Source of the DNA: Agrobacterium vaccinii
GTDB lineage: Bacteria; Pseudomonadota; Alphaproteobacteria; Rhizobiales; Rhizobiaceae
Length of the DNA stretch: 64,000 bases
Reading direction: 5' to 3'
NCBI RefSeq assembly: GCF_021310995.1
Contig: NZ_CP054150.1
Location: 992,001 to 1,056,000, forward strand
In this document: one piece after another, positions 47,053-55,520 of the stretch
How positions within the stretch are numbered: the stretch's first letter is position 1
Layout: every line of letters starts with the position of its first letter
Program-made: the position numbers and the translations under genes
Notes under the pieces: generated by a model
The model's input: the letters and a program-made list of their open reading frames with translations, nothing else
What the model was told of the DNA's origin: nothing
Databases searched by the model: none

Positions 47053-47457
47053 TCATATTTGCGGGAGAGAGGGAGGTCCGCGCGGTTGCGAATCCCGATT
47101 TATCGTCAGGGGTGGGCTTGCGGCAGCATGGCCGAAGAAGGTGATTTCAACCTTTGGAGCATCGTTGCCGATGAGTTCGATTGGCGTGACCAGTAGCGCA
47201 GCGGCAGATGTAGAAGCCAGACGGCAGAGCGTGCCGCAGCAATTGTTGGCCAGTTTACCCGCCGGGTCCTGCTTGCCGGATATGCCTTCCGGTAGATGAC
47301 TGGAACAGATGATCCCATCCGCTTCCAGTGCCAAGGCAGCCATGCTTCCGTTGGTTACACCATTGGCGAGGCCTTGCAGGAGAAACAGCAGAACAGCCAG
47401 CATGGCGATGGCGCCAGCCGAACTTTTGTCCTGCATGATCTTGCGTAAGAACCTCAT
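47053..47457 (-). CDS. DUF2946 family protein
   Basis: 134-residue protein with one hydrophobic N-terminal helix (AGAIAMLAVLLFLLQGLANG), probably a signal or anchor, and cysteines at ICSSH and NCCGTLCRLAS that recall DUF2946 metal-related proteins. It lies about 80 bases upstream of the PepSY protein gene on the same strand. The start is uncertain: ATG 47457 is chosen for the hydrophobic start; the frame stays open further upstream. Function is unknown, with a copper or iron link inferred from family and neighbour. Confidence 0.65.
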   Translation of the reverse strand: MRFLRKIMQDKSSAGAIAMLAVLLFLLQGLANGVTNGSMAALALEADGIICSSHLPEGISGKQDPAGKLANNCCGTLCRLASTSAAALLVTPIELIGNDAPKVEITFFGHAAASPPLTINRDSQPRGPPSLPQI

Positions 47458-47645
47458 GCTTCGTGACGTGCCACAGTTTTTCCGCATTGTCACTGCGACA
47501 GAGTGCGCTTTTCCTGGCTTTCCGGCCCATGCTGCCGGCGAATTACAAATTGTCCATGTCGGGAAAATGCCATGATCCGGCAACTTTTTTGCCCGATTTG
47601 GCGAGGATTTTCATTGCCATCTTCAAGTTGGCAGGAGTGGCTGAA

Positions 47646-49190
47646 ATGGCTCCTTTTTCTCCAACGATGGCGGCGATCCGCTATGGTTACGGGCTCTCGC
47701 CCGGCCAGGTACTCGACCGGAATGCAGATGATCTATTGGTACAGCTTGCCGACGCGCCTCTGAAGGAGGCGTTCTTTCCCGTGGGCGGCGCATTCGAGGC
47801 GCGCCAGCGCTCAGACGATCTCGCTGATAGACTGATCGCGACCAGTGCACGCAACAACGGTGGCGAGCTGGATCGTGATGGCCGCAAGATCATACAGCAG
47901 AAGGCCGAGCAAAGCTTCCAGCGGGACAGTCTGGCGCGGGTCATGCAGGCGGTGTTTTCGCCCTATGGCTTCCACGAACGCCTCTCGTCTTTCTGGGTGG
48001 ACCATTTTTCGGTCAATGCCCGCAAGGCGGTGCCGATGCGGCTGATAACCCCTCTTTATGAAGTCGAAGCGATCCGTCCTCATCTGGCAGGTACATTTCG
48101 CGATCTTCTACAGGCCGCGGTTCTGCACCCCGCAATGCTGATTTATCTGGACCAGAACCGCTCGGCGGGACCGGAATCAGCCGCTGCCGAAAAAAACAAG
48201 CGTGGCTTGAACGAAAATCTCGGTCGTGAATTGCTCGAACTCCACACCATGGGTGCAGGCAGCGGCTATACGCAGACGGATGTGCGCTCAGCCGCACTTG
48301 TTCTGACGGGTATGACGGTGGATGACCGCAATGAAATGCTGTTCCGCCCCGGCATGGCAGAACCCGGCCAGATCAAGGTGCTGGGCGTGTCCTATGGCGG
48401 AAATAAGCGCACTGCCGATGATTGTCTCGATATGCTGGACGATCTGGCGACGCGACCGGAAACCGCCATTCACGTCTGTCGCAAACTGGCAGCGCATTTC
48501 ATCGCCGATGACGTGCCAGCCGATGTGCTGACGGCAATGGTGGATGAGTGGAAGGCAAGCAAGGGTCACCTCGTCAAAGTCTATGCCGCTATGCTCAACC
48601 ACCCCAGGGCGTGGGCCGAGCCGGGGCGAAAAATGAAGCTCCCATTCGATTACGTTGTGTCGGGCCTGCGCGCCCTCGGCATAACGCAAAAGAATTGGCA
48701 GAGCCGAATGTCTCCAGCCGGTGACGATGATGTCGCGCAGTCCGCGACCGGCATGCCGCCAGCGGTGAAGGATGAGGCCGCAACTGCCATGAAGGCAGAT
48801 GGCGACCAGATGACGATGGACAAACCTGCCACCGACATCAAGTCCGCGACCGGGCTTATGCAACCACCTAAAGCCAAGCAAAGCCTTGCACGGACGCTGA
48901 CGCTCGCTTCGCTGCGGCGCATGGGCCAGCCTGTTTGGCAACCGCCAAGCCCCGCTGGGTTCGAGGAGGGTGTGGCGTCATGGCTTTCACCCAGCCAGAT
49001 GAGCGAGCGGATTTTCTGGGCCCGCAAAGCATCGCAGTCACTGGGCGGTGATATGGAGCCGAAACGGCTTCTGGAGGTCGCCATGGCCGATATGGCGCGT
49101 GACGATACGATCCGCGTCGTCAGTCAGGCTCCCAACCGTGTGAGCGGCATGACGCTGGCGCTGTCTTCGCCCGAATTCAACAGGAGATAG
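47646..49190 (+). CDS. DUF1800 family protein
   Basis: 514-residue protein of the DUF1800 family: RYGYGLSPGQ at the N-terminus, SFWVDHFSVNARK, NENLGRELLELHTMGAGSGYTQTDVRSAALVLTGMTV and the C-terminal FNRR ending are conserved. A low-complexity stretch near residues 360-420 (ATAMKADGDQMTMDKPATD) interrupts it. The biochemical role is unknown; members are always found next to DUF1501 genes. The ATG at 47646 is preceded by GGCAGGAGTGG. Export is expected from its partner, though no clear signal is seen here. Confidence 0.85.
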   Translation: MAPFSPTMAAIRYGYGLSPGQVLDRNADDLLVQLADAPLKEAFFPVGGAFEARQRSDDLADRLIATSARNNGGELDRDGRKIIQQKAEQSFQRDSLARVMQAVFSPYGFHERLSSFWVDHFSVNARKAVPMRLITPLYEVEAIRPHLAGTFRDLLQAAVLHPAMLIYLDQNRSAGPESAAAEKNKRGLNENLGRELLELHTMGAGSGYTQTDVRSAALVLTGMTVDDRNEMLFRPGMAEPGQIKVLGVSYGGNKRTADDCLDMLDDLATRPETAIHVCRKLAAHFIADDVPADVLTAMVDEWKASKGHLVKVYAAMLNHPRAWAEPGRKMKLPFDYVVSGLRALGITQKNWQSRMSPAGDDDVAQSATGMPPAVKDEAATAMKADGDQMTMDKPATDIKSATGLMQPPKAKQSLARTLTLASLRRMGQPVWQPPSPAGFEEGVASWLSPSQMSERIFWARKASQSLGGDMEPKRLLEVAMADMARDDTIRVVSQAPNRVSGMTLALSSPEFNRR

Positions 49191-49194
49191 GATA

Positions 49195-50376
49195 ATGGCC
49201 TTCTCTCAGGATATGATTATCAGTCGCCGCAGTTTTCTGGCCACCGCCTGTTGCGCCGCTGCTGCGCCGATGTTTTCACCGGTCAGTTTCGCCGCCATGC
49301 CCGGCGACAACCGGTTCGTCACCATCGTTTTGCGTGGAGCGATGGATGGGCTGGATCTGGTTCAGCCCTATGGCGACACAGCGTTTTCAGGCTTCCGTCC
49401 CACTTTGGCGCTGACGCCGGACACTGGCCTGATCGATCTCGACGGTCATTTCGGCCTCAATCCGGCGGCCCAAGCCTTGATGCCGCTCTGGCAGGCGAAG
49501 GAGCTGGCCTTCATTCATGCCGTTTCGACGCCCTACCGCGACCAGCGTAGCCATTTCGATGGCCAGGATATGCTGGAAAGCGGGGCAGAGCACGTGCATG
49601 GTGAGCGAACCGGCTGGCTCAATCGCGCGCTATCGGCCATTCCTCGATCCGAAGATCGAAAGGCAATCGATATCAACACGTCCATGGAGCTGATTCTCTC
49701 CGGGCCGAACGACGCGGATGTCTGGGCTTCGACATCCAACATGACGATGGGCGCGGATGACGTCGCGTTTTTCAAGCGGCTCTACGCCAATGATGCGGAT
49801 TTCAACCGTGTGCTGGCGGAAGCGTTGCGCACGGACATGTCTGCCGAGCAACTGTTTCAGGATGAAAAGCGCGGGCAGGGCATTCGCGATTTCGCGAAGC
49901 TCGCCGGTGGTTTGCTGCGGGAGGATTACCGAATCGCCAGTTTTTCCGTCGATGGATGGGATACCCATGCGGGCCAAAAAGGCCAGTTTGCCCGCACGAT
50001 CAAAGACCTGACGATTGCGCTGACCACGCTCAAGGATGCGCTGGGGCCGGATGTCTGGAAGAAAACCGTCGTGCTGGCGATGACGGAATTTGGACGCACT
50101 GCCCGTGAGAACGGCACGGAGGGCACAGACCACGGCACCGGTGGCGCTGCCATTCTGGCCGGTGGCGGTATCGATGGCGGGCGGGTGCTGGGCAATTGGC
50201 CCGGACTTGGCGATGGCAAGCTGCTTGATGACCGGGACCTGATGCCCACGGGTGATGTGCGGGAACTGGCTGCCGCTATGCTCTATCGCCAGTTCGATGT
50301 CGGCAGTGAAGCGTTGACCAACGGCGTATTTCCGGGCCTCAGCTTCGACAGGTCATCATCCTATCTGAAGGTATGA
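49195..50376 (+). CDS. DUF1501 family protein, Tat-type export signal
   Basis: 393-residue protein beginning with ISRRSFLATACCAAAAPMF, a twin-arginine-type signal followed by a hydrophobic stretch, so the folded protein is probably exported to the periplasm. The body matches DUF1501, an alkaline phosphatase/sulfatase-related fold: LRGAMDGLDLVQPYGD, RSHFDGQDMLESG and TEFGRTARENGTEGTDHGTGGAA are conserved and provide candidate metal-binding Asp and His. It starts four bases after the DUF1800 gene, and the two are almost certainly one functional unit. Confidence 0.88.
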   Translation: MAFSQDMIISRRSFLATACCAAAAPMFSPVSFAAMPGDNRFVTIVLRGAMDGLDLVQPYGDTAFSGFRPTLALTPDTGLIDLDGHFGLNPAAQALMPLWQAKELAFIHAVSTPYRDQRSHFDGQDMLESGAEHVHGERTGWLNRALSAIPRSEDRKAIDINTSMELILSGPNDADVWASTSNMTMGADDVAFFKRLYANDADFNRVLAEALRTDMSAEQLFQDEKRGQGIRDFAKLAGGLLREDYRIASFSVDGWDTHAGQKGQFARTIKDLTIALTTLKDALGPDVWKKTVVLAMTEFGRTARENGTEGTDHGTGGAAILAGGGIDGGRVLGNWPGLGDGKLLDDRDLMPTGDVRELAAAMLYRQFDVGSEALTNGVFPGLSFDRSSSYLKV

Positions 50377-50416
50377 GTGCGAACGCCATGGCAGATCGCC
50401 ACGGCGCTCGTGTCCA

Positions 50417-50803
50417 TCAGGCGCTGATGATGGGCCTCGGCTTTCCTTCGTCGTCCATCGCCACCATGATAAAGGTGCCTGCCGTGACCTTTTCCAAAGC
50501 GTCGTAACGCGAACGCTGGGCCCATGCTTCCACGGTCAGTGTTATGGAGGTGCGGCCGACGCGGGAAATATCGGTGTAGATGGAGAGCGTGTCTCCGATT
50601 TTGACCGGCAGTTCGAACGCCATTTCCTTTACCGCCGCGGTGACCACGCGACAGCGGGCACGTTCAGCGGCCCTGATGCCGCTGGCCAAGTCCATCTGAG
50701 ACATCACCCAACCGCCGAAAATATCGCCTGCCGGATTGGCATCTGCGGGCATCGCGAGCGTGCGAAGTGTGAGTTCACCGGTGGGCTTGATCTGTTCTGG
50801 CAT
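50417..50803 (-). CDS. acyl-CoA thioesterase, hotdog fold (YciA-like)
   Basis: 128-residue hotdog-fold thioesterase: LAMPADANPAGDIFGGWVMSQMDLASGIRA holds the conserved Asn/Asp-Gly catalytic region, and VKIGDTLSIYTDISRVGRTSITLTVE the second strand pair. YciA-type enzymes hydrolyse short to medium acyl-CoAs. It lies downstream of rlmB in the same direction, about 40 bases apart. Confidence 0.9.
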   Translation of the reverse strand: MPEQIKPTGELTLRTLAMPADANPAGDIFGGWVMSQMDLASGIRAAERARCRVVTAAVKEMAFELPVKIGDTLSIYTDISRVGRTSITLTVEAWAQRSRYDALEKVTAGTFIMVAMDDEGKPRPIISA

Positions 50804-50840
50804 TGTGGCTCCCTATGAAAATGCAGCGATGAAAAGAAAA

Positions 50841-51722
50841 TCAGGTTTTGGGTAAAAACTGGCGGGTGGCGTAAAGCGCGATGGCTGCGGCGTTCGAGAC
50901 ATTCAGCGATTTGATTTCGCCGGGCATATCGAGTCGTGCCAGCGCTGAAACGGTCTCGCGCGTCTTCTGCCGTAGTCCCTTGCCTTCGGCTCCCAGCACC
51001 AGAGCGATCTTCTCGCCTTGAAACGTTTCTTCAAGAGGCGCGGGGCCTTCCGAATCGAGACCTATGGAGGTGAAGCCCAGCTTGTGAAGTTCGCCCAGTG
51101 CGTCTGCGAGGTTCGTGATCTGGATATAGGGAATCAATTCCAGCGCACCGGAGGCCGATTTGGCCAGCACGCCTGATTCTGTCGGGCTATGGCGCATGGT
51201 GGTGATCAAAGCGCCCGCGTTGAAGGCAACGGCGGAACGCATGACCGCGCCGACATTGTGCGGGTCGGTGACCTGATCCAGCACCAGAATGAGGGGGCTG
51301 TCTTTCAGCGCGGAAAGCCTGCGAACGGGCAGGGGTTTCGTTTCCAGCATCACGCCCTGATGGATGGCGTCGGGGCCCAGAACCTTGTCGATATCCTGCG
51401 GCGAAACCATCTCGACGGGGAAAGGCTGTTCTTCCGCGGTGCCGATTTCCAGACGCGCCAGCGCGTTCAAGGTAACGGACAGTTTGACGATCTGCCGTTC
51501 CTTGTTTGCCAAGGCGGCGCGCACCGTGTGCAGGCCATAAAGATGCACCTGATCAGGCGCCAGTTGCGGTGCCTTCCAGTCCTCGCCGCCTTTCGGCTTG
51601 CGCTTCTGGAAAGCTGGCGTTGGTATTTCGCCACGTTCTCTCTTGGCATCGCGCACCTGGCGGCGCAGCGTTGCATAGTGAGTGTCGCGGGTGGATTTTT
51701 CGTTGGGATCGTCTTTGCTCAT
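50841..51722 (-). CDS. rlmB: 23S rRNA (guanosine(2251)-2'-O)-methyltransferase
   Basis: 293-residue SpoU-family enzyme that methylates the ribose of G2251 in the ribosomal P-loop. The C-terminal SPOUT knot motifs are visible: DPHNVGAVMRSAVAF, LVLGAEGKGLRQKTRE and SLNVSNAAAIALYATRQ. A substrate-binding L30e-like domain (about residues 60-130) precedes it. The N-terminal 50 residues are charged and variable. The gene is divergent from tRNA-Tyr. A tRNA Gm18 enzyme (TrmH) is less likely because of the N-terminal domain. Confidence 0.93.
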   Translation of the reverse strand: MSKDDPNEKSTRDTHYATLRRQVRDAKRERGEIPTPAFQKRKPKGGEDWKAPQLAPDQVHLYGLHTVRAALANKERQIVKLSVTLNALARLEIGTAEEQPFPVEMVSPQDIDKVLGPDAIHQGVMLETKPLPVRRLSALKDSPLILVLDQVTDPHNVGAVMRSAVAFNAGALITTMRHSPTESGVLAKSASGALELIPYIQITNLADALGELHKLGFTSIGLDSEGPAPLEETFQGEKIALVLGAEGKGLRQKTRETVSALARLDMPGEIKSLNVSNAAAIALYATRQFLPKT

Positions 51723-52035
51723 GGGGCCTTATATCTCCGGCGTCGCTTTCGCACCAGTACCCTCAAACGCCCGACGCACTTTCCTTTCTCCATAGTGCTG
51801 CACGTCGTTTTCCCTTTTCGCCGACTGTCATGTTGAAAGTTGAGGCTCTCTCACCTGGGATGCTGCGGTAATCCACAGGCCTATGACTCTGTTCGAATTT
51901 TTCGTGATTTTTCGACACACATCGTGTTGACAGACGCGGCGAGGGCAGTCATATACGCGGCCACAGACGACGAAACGGCAACACGCCGGGCCGGAAATCT
52001 GACGAAGCTTGGTCGCTTGATCCTCGCAGAATACT
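51723..52035. promoter_or_regulatory. intergenic region between rlmB and tRNA-Tyr
   Basis: The 313-bp gap holds the tRNA promoter at 51927-51955 and about 70 bases of tRNA leader. Apart from this I see no gene, repeat or terminator. Confidence 0.5.
51927..51955 (+). promoter_or_regulatory. promoter of tRNA-Tyr/tRNA-Gly
   Basis: A perfect -35 box TTGACA (51927) and the -10 box CATATA (51950) are spaced by 17 bp, the typical sigma70 arrangement. Transcription would start near 51963 and cover both tRNA genes. Confidence 0.75.
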
Positions 52036-52120
52036 GGAGGAATGCCCGAGTGGTTAAAGGGGACGGACTGTAAATCCGTTGGCTCAGCCTACGTTGGTTC
52101 AAATCCAACTTCCTCCACCA
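52036..52120 (+). tRNA. tRNA-Tyr (anticodon GTA)
   Basis: 85-nt class II tRNA with an encoded CCA end. The acceptor stem is GGAGGAA / TTCCTCC, the anticodon loop is ACTGTAAAT with anticodon GTA, and a long variable arm (GGCTCAGCCTAC region) precedes the T-arm GTTGGTTCAAATCC. Confidence 0.96.
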
Positions 52121-52145
52121 TTCTGCACGGATCGAAACCACCACC

Positions 52146-52219
52146 GCGGGTATAGCTCAATGGTAGAGCAGCAGCCTTCCAAGCTGAATACGCGGGTTCG
52201 ATTCCCGCTACCCGCTCCA
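52146..52219 (+). tRNA. tRNA-Gly (anticodon TCC)
   Basis: 74-nt tRNA with encoded CCA. The acceptor stem is GCGGGTA / TACCCGC, the anticodon loop CTTCCAA gives anticodon TCC, and the T-arm GCGGGTTCGATTCCCGC is canonical. It lies 25 bases after tRNA-Tyr and is cotranscribed. Confidence 0.96.
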
Positions 52220-52445
52220 TCTCCACCAAGCAGTGTACCGTCCGCCGCACACTTCAGTTTGTGGCTTTCTGCTTGCTTTGGCACGACATTTGGTCGTGAT
52301 CAGCGGAATTGACAAAAATCAATTATCTGCGTGGAACCATTCTGCAATCACTCTGTTTGAGCGAAAACACAGTTTTGCCTTATTGTGCGGTCCTCTGATA
52401 CCGCATAAGGTGGTTTCGCGGTTTAGAGTAAACCCTGGATTGAGA

Positions 52446-52859
52446 ATGCCTGATAACACACCCATTCAGCGCTATGTCGCAATGAACCTCGGTGGATTTT
52501 ATGTCTGGGATGTCCAGCAAAACCTCTTTTGGGCGGATGAGGTCTTCGCCAAAATCATGGGTTTTACGCCAGAAGAACTGGATGGCGGTCTGCCGGTAGA
52601 GCGCATGATGCCGATCATCCACGAAGACGACCGGCTATATGTCGCGGAAGGCATCAAGAATTCCGTCCTGGCTGGCGAGGCCTTCGAGATGGTTTACCGC
52701 GTGCGCCGGGGCGACGGATTCGCAAAGATCACCGAAATCGGAAAATGTTACCGCCATGTCGATGGTGTGGCGACGCTGTTCAGCGGTGTTGTCTTCGATA
52801 GCCCTGCCTCATCCACCGCAGATGCATCAAATGTGAACGTGCCGATATCAACGCCATGA
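52446..52859 (+). CDS. single PAS domain protein
   Basis: 137-residue protein made of one PAS domain: LGGFYVWDVQQNLFWADEVFAKIMGFTPEEL is the PAS core, followed by MMPIIHEDDRLYVAEGI and a C-terminal PAC-like segment. No output domain follows, so it may act by protein interaction or be a reduced sensor. The ligand is unknown. ATG 52446 starts the domain; the frame is open upstream through the tRNA-Gly spacer, but no family sequence is added. It stands between tRNA-Gly and the 39-codon minus-strand gene. Confidence 0.8.
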   Translation: MPDNTPIQRYVAMNLGGFYVWDVQQNLFWADEVFAKIMGFTPEELDGGLPVERMMPIIHEDDRLYVAEGIKNSVLAGEAFEMVYRVRRGDGFAKITEIGKCYRHVDGVATLFSGVVFDSPASSTADASNVNVPISTP

Positions 52860-52870
52860 GCGTTCAGGCT

Positions 52871-52990
52871 TTATACCGTCACGTATAACGTTCCCAGCAT
52901 AAGCAGCGTGAGAAAAGCCGCGCTTACAGCGACGCCGAATTTAAGTTGGCGAAAACGGCGAACACGTCCGCCGGACCAGTCATAAGCCAT
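52871..52990 (-). CDS. 39-residue single-pass membrane peptide
   Basis: A short minus-strand reading frame of 39 codons. The N-terminal half is basic (WSGGRVRRFRQLKF), and the rest is one hydrophobic helix ending TLYVTV, so it would insert with the N-terminus inside. AAGGTTATCTGAACA precedes the ATG as a possible ribosome-binding site. No family is recognised. The amino acid pattern looks like a real small membrane protein, but coding is not proven. Confidence 0.5.
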   Translation of the reverse strand: MAYDWSGGRVRRFRQLKFGVAVSAAFLTLLMLGTLYVTV

Positions 52991-53154
52991 TGTTCAGATA
53001 ACCTTTGTAGTTATTTCTTATATCTAAAGTAATGGGTCTCTAAGCTTGCCCGTGGCTTACTGCAATCATGAAAAGGTATAGGCGAGTTTTACGACTTGCG
53101 GTCGGTGCCGTGGTGATTTGTCCGTGCGAATAATTTTGCGCTGGGTCGGGCAAT

Positions 53155-53187
53155 AAAAAACCCGGAGATTTTGATGATCTCCGGGTT
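53155..53187 (-). terminator. terminator of the TerC-type gene
   Basis: A perfect 11-bp stem AACCCGGAGAT / ATCTCCGGGTT has six A residues on its left flank, forming the U-run for the minus-strand transcript. It lies 24 bases after the stop codon. Confidence 0.92.
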
Positions 53188-53210
53188 CCAAGAAGCGTCA
53201 TGCTACCAGT

Positions 53211-53843
53211 TTAGCTGAAGTAGGGCTGTATGTAAGGCCAGACCTCGACGAAGCCATGATAAAGCATGTTGCCAGCGACATAGACGATGACGGCGAGGCC
53301 GAGATACGAAATCCACTGGTAGCGATGCAGCAGCTTCGCGACGTAGTTTGCGGCAAGGCCCATCAAGGCGATGGAGAAGATCAGGCCGATGATGAGGACG
53401 GTGATGTGGTCCTGCGCAGCACCTGCCACAGCCAGAACGTTATCCAGTGACATCGATACGTCGGCAATGACGATTTGAACCGCCGCCTGGAAGAAGGTTT
53501 TGTTTCCCTTCGTCAGATCGGCATCATCATTGGTGGCGTGGCCGTCTGCGTTGTTGCTTTGCGAACGCAGCTCTGTCCACATTTTCCAGCAAACCCATGC
53601 CAGAAGAAGTCCACCGAACAGCTGCAAGCCGACGATGGCGAGCAATTGTACTGTTACGGCAGCAAAAGCTATGCGCAGAACGGTGGCAGCGATGATACCG
53701 ACGAGAATAGCCTTGCGGCGAAGTTCTGCGGGGAGGCCGGCAGCGGCAAGGCCGATGACGATGGCATTATCGCCCGCAAGAACGAGGTCGATCGCGATGA
53801 CCTGAAGAAATGCCGTAAAACCGGCAGCAGTAAAAATTTCCAT
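53211..53843 (-). CDS. TerC family integral membrane protein (YjbE-type)
   Basis: 210-residue protein with about seven transmembrane stretches. Acidic residues within the membrane helices typical of TerC are kept: IDLVLAGDNAIVIGLAA at the N-terminus and IVIADVSMSLDNVLAVAGAA in the middle. TerC/Alx/YkoY proteins are linked to manganese export and metalation of exported proteins. An intracellular loop (about residues 90-115) is polar. It interrupts the run of translation genes on the opposite strand. A candidate manganese riboswitch lies just upstream. Confidence 0.9.
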   Translation of the reverse strand: MEIFTAAGFTAFLQVIAIDLVLAGDNAIVIGLAAAGLPAELRRKAILVGIIAATVLRIAFAAVTVQLLAIVGLQLFGGLLLAWVCWKMWTELRSQSNNADGHATNDDADLTKGNKTFFQAAVQIVIADVSMSLDNVLAVAGAAQDHITVLIIGLIFSIALMGLAANYVAKLLHRYQWISYLGLAVIVYVAGNMLYHGFVEVWPYIQPYFS

Positions 53844-53870
53844 GGTAGATCCCGAAGCGGATTCGAATGG

Positions 53871-53952
53871 GTGCCGTGGGAGAAAGCGGCGTCAAAGGCG
53901 ATGTGTGAATACCGGCATCGAGGCAGCCGGCGGCCTGTCCCCACAGGCTAAT
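53871..53952 (-). promoter_or_regulatory. candidate manganese (yybP-ykoY-type) riboswitch
   Basis: Read on the minus strand, GTGGGGACAGGCCGCC is followed about 45 bases later by CGCCTTTGACGCC and CTCCCAC, which could pair with the beginning. TerC-family genes often have the yybP-ykoY element, whose first loop reads GGGGAGUAG. The match is partial (GGGGACAG), so this is a suggestion resting on gene context, position directly before the start codon, and these segments. Confidence 0.3.
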
Positions 53953-54200
53953 CCTGCTGTCAATATGTCATGAATCACATCTTCGTAAAGAGCGCGTGTG
54001 GCTTAATGCGCTGTTACACCAGACGATGTGGCGTTGATAATAAGAAATACGCACACCATATGAGGCTCATCACGTCGCTTTTCCCGGCTCAACATACACA
54101 CTTGCAATTAAGTCTTGCGCATTCGCGTGCAAAGCCTTAAACGGCGACACCAAACCGGTTCGCCGGGGAAACGACTTCACGTTCACAGGAAGCAATTCAC
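53953..54200. promoter_or_regulatory. intergenic region with the probable tuf promoter
   Basis: Upstream of tuf, CTTGCG (54114) and TTAAAC (54137) lie 17 bp apart and may be its -35 and -10 boxes; an inverted motif CTTGCGC..GCGTGCAAAG overlaps them. No gene is seen. Confidence 0.4.
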
Positions 54201-55376
54201 ATGGCAAAGAGCAAGTTTGAGCGCAATAAGCCGCACGTCAACATTGGCACGATCGGTCACGTTGACCACGGCAAGACGTCGTTGACTGCTGCGATCACGA
54301 AGTACTTCGGCGAGTTCAAGGCGTACGACCAGATCGACGCTGCACCGGAAGAAAAGGCCCGCGGTATCACGATTTCGACGGCCCACGTTGAGTATGAGAC
54401 ACCTGCTCGTCACTACGCGCACGTCGACTGCCCCGGCCACGCCGATTACGTGAAGAACATGATCACCGGTGCTGCCCAGATGGACGGCGCGATCCTGGTT
54501 TGCTCGGCTGCTGACGGCCCAATGCCACAGACCCGCGAGCACATTCTGCTGGCTCGTCAGGTTGGCGTTCCTGCGATCGTTGTGTTCCTCAACAAGGTTG
54601 ACCAGGTTGACGACGCAGAGCTGCTGGAACTTGTAGAACTGGAAGTTCGCGAACTTCTGTCGTCCTACGACTTCCCAGGCGACGATATTCCAATCGTCAA
54701 GGGTTCGGCTCTTGCTGCTCTTGAAGACAGCGACAAGAAGATCGGCGAAGACGCCATCCGTGAGCTGATGGCTCAGGTTGACGCCTACATCCCAACGCCT
54801 GAGCGTCCAATCGATCAGCCGTTCCTGATGCCAATCGAAGACGTGTTCTCGATTTCCGGCCGTGGTACGGTTGTGACGGGTCGCGTTGAGCGCGGTATCG
54901 TCAAGGTTGGCGAAGAAGTCGAAATCGTCGGCATCAAGGCAACATCGAAGACGACGGTTACCGGCGTTGAAATGTTCCGCAAGCTGCTCGATCAGGGCCA
55001 GGCTGGCGACAACATCGGTGCTCTCGTTCGTGGCGTACAGCGCGATGGCGTTGAGCGTGGTCAGATTCTTTGCAAGCCAGGCTCTGTCAAGCCGCACAAG
55101 AAGTTCATGGCTGAAGCCTACATCCTGACGAAGGAAGAAGGCGGCCGTCATACGCCGTTCTTCACGAACTACCGCCCACAGTTCTACTTCCGTACGACTG
55201 ACGTGACCGGTATCGTTTCGCTTCCAGAAGGCACGGAAATGGTTATGCCAGGCGACAACGTCACCGTTGAAGTCGAACTGATCGTTCCGATCGCGATGGA
55301 AGAAAAGCTGCGCTTCGCGATCCGCGAAGGCGGCCGTACCGTCGGCGCCGGCATCGTCGCTTCGATCGTCGAGTAA
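54201..55376 (+). CDS. tuf: elongation factor Tu
   Basis: 391-residue EF-Tu, which carries aminoacyl-tRNA to the ribosomal A site as a GTP complex. Domain 1 has G1 GHVDHGKT (19-26), G2 RGITI, G3 DCPGHADY, G4 NKVDQVDD and G5 GSALAAL. The two beta-barrel domains follow, ending [10 protein letters not shown]. This is the tuf copy in the tufB-like position upstream of secE-nusG; rhizobia usually have another in the str operon. It has its own terminator, so it is not simply cotranscribed with secE. Confidence 0.98.
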   Translation: MAKSKFERNKPHVNIGTIGHVDHGKTSLTAAITKYFGEFKAYDQIDAAPEEKARGITISTAHVEYETPARHYAHVDCPGHADYVKNMITGAAQMDGAILVCSAADGPMPQTREHILLARQVGVPAIVVFLNKVDQVDDAELLELVELEVRELLSSYDFPGDDIPIVKGSALAALEDSDKKIGEDAIRELMAQVDAYIPTPERPIDQPFLMPIEDVFSISGRGTVVTGRVERGIVKVGEEVEIVGIKATSKTTVTGVEMFRKLLDQGQAGDNIGALVRGVQRDGVERGQILCKPGSVKPHKKFMAEAYILTKEEGGRHTPFFTNYRPQFYFRTTDVTGIVSLPEGTEMVMPGDNVTVEVELIVPIAMEEKLRFAIREGGRTVGAGIVASIVE

Positions 55377-55400
55377 TCATTTCCCGCAAGGGATATGGAG

Positions 55401-55430
55401 AGCCCCGCTGGAAACAGCGGGGCTTTTTTT
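55401..55430 (+). terminator. terminator of tuf
   Basis: A 10-bp stem (AGCCCCGCTG / CAGCGGGGCT) with a GAAA tetraloop and a run of seven T. Confidence 0.95.
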
Positions 55431-55520
55431 GTTTGCGCGCACGAATATCCCGCGTGGCCTTGTGCGTTTCCATTAAGCCCTTACCTATGGGGCCGATTTC
55501 ATGACCCGGAGGAGAAAATC

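Noticed and set aside
51828..51846. CTGTCATGTTGAAAGTTG as a Pho box
   Set aside because: Only the first half matches; the second 7-mer (AAAGTTG) does not, and no phosphate gene follows.
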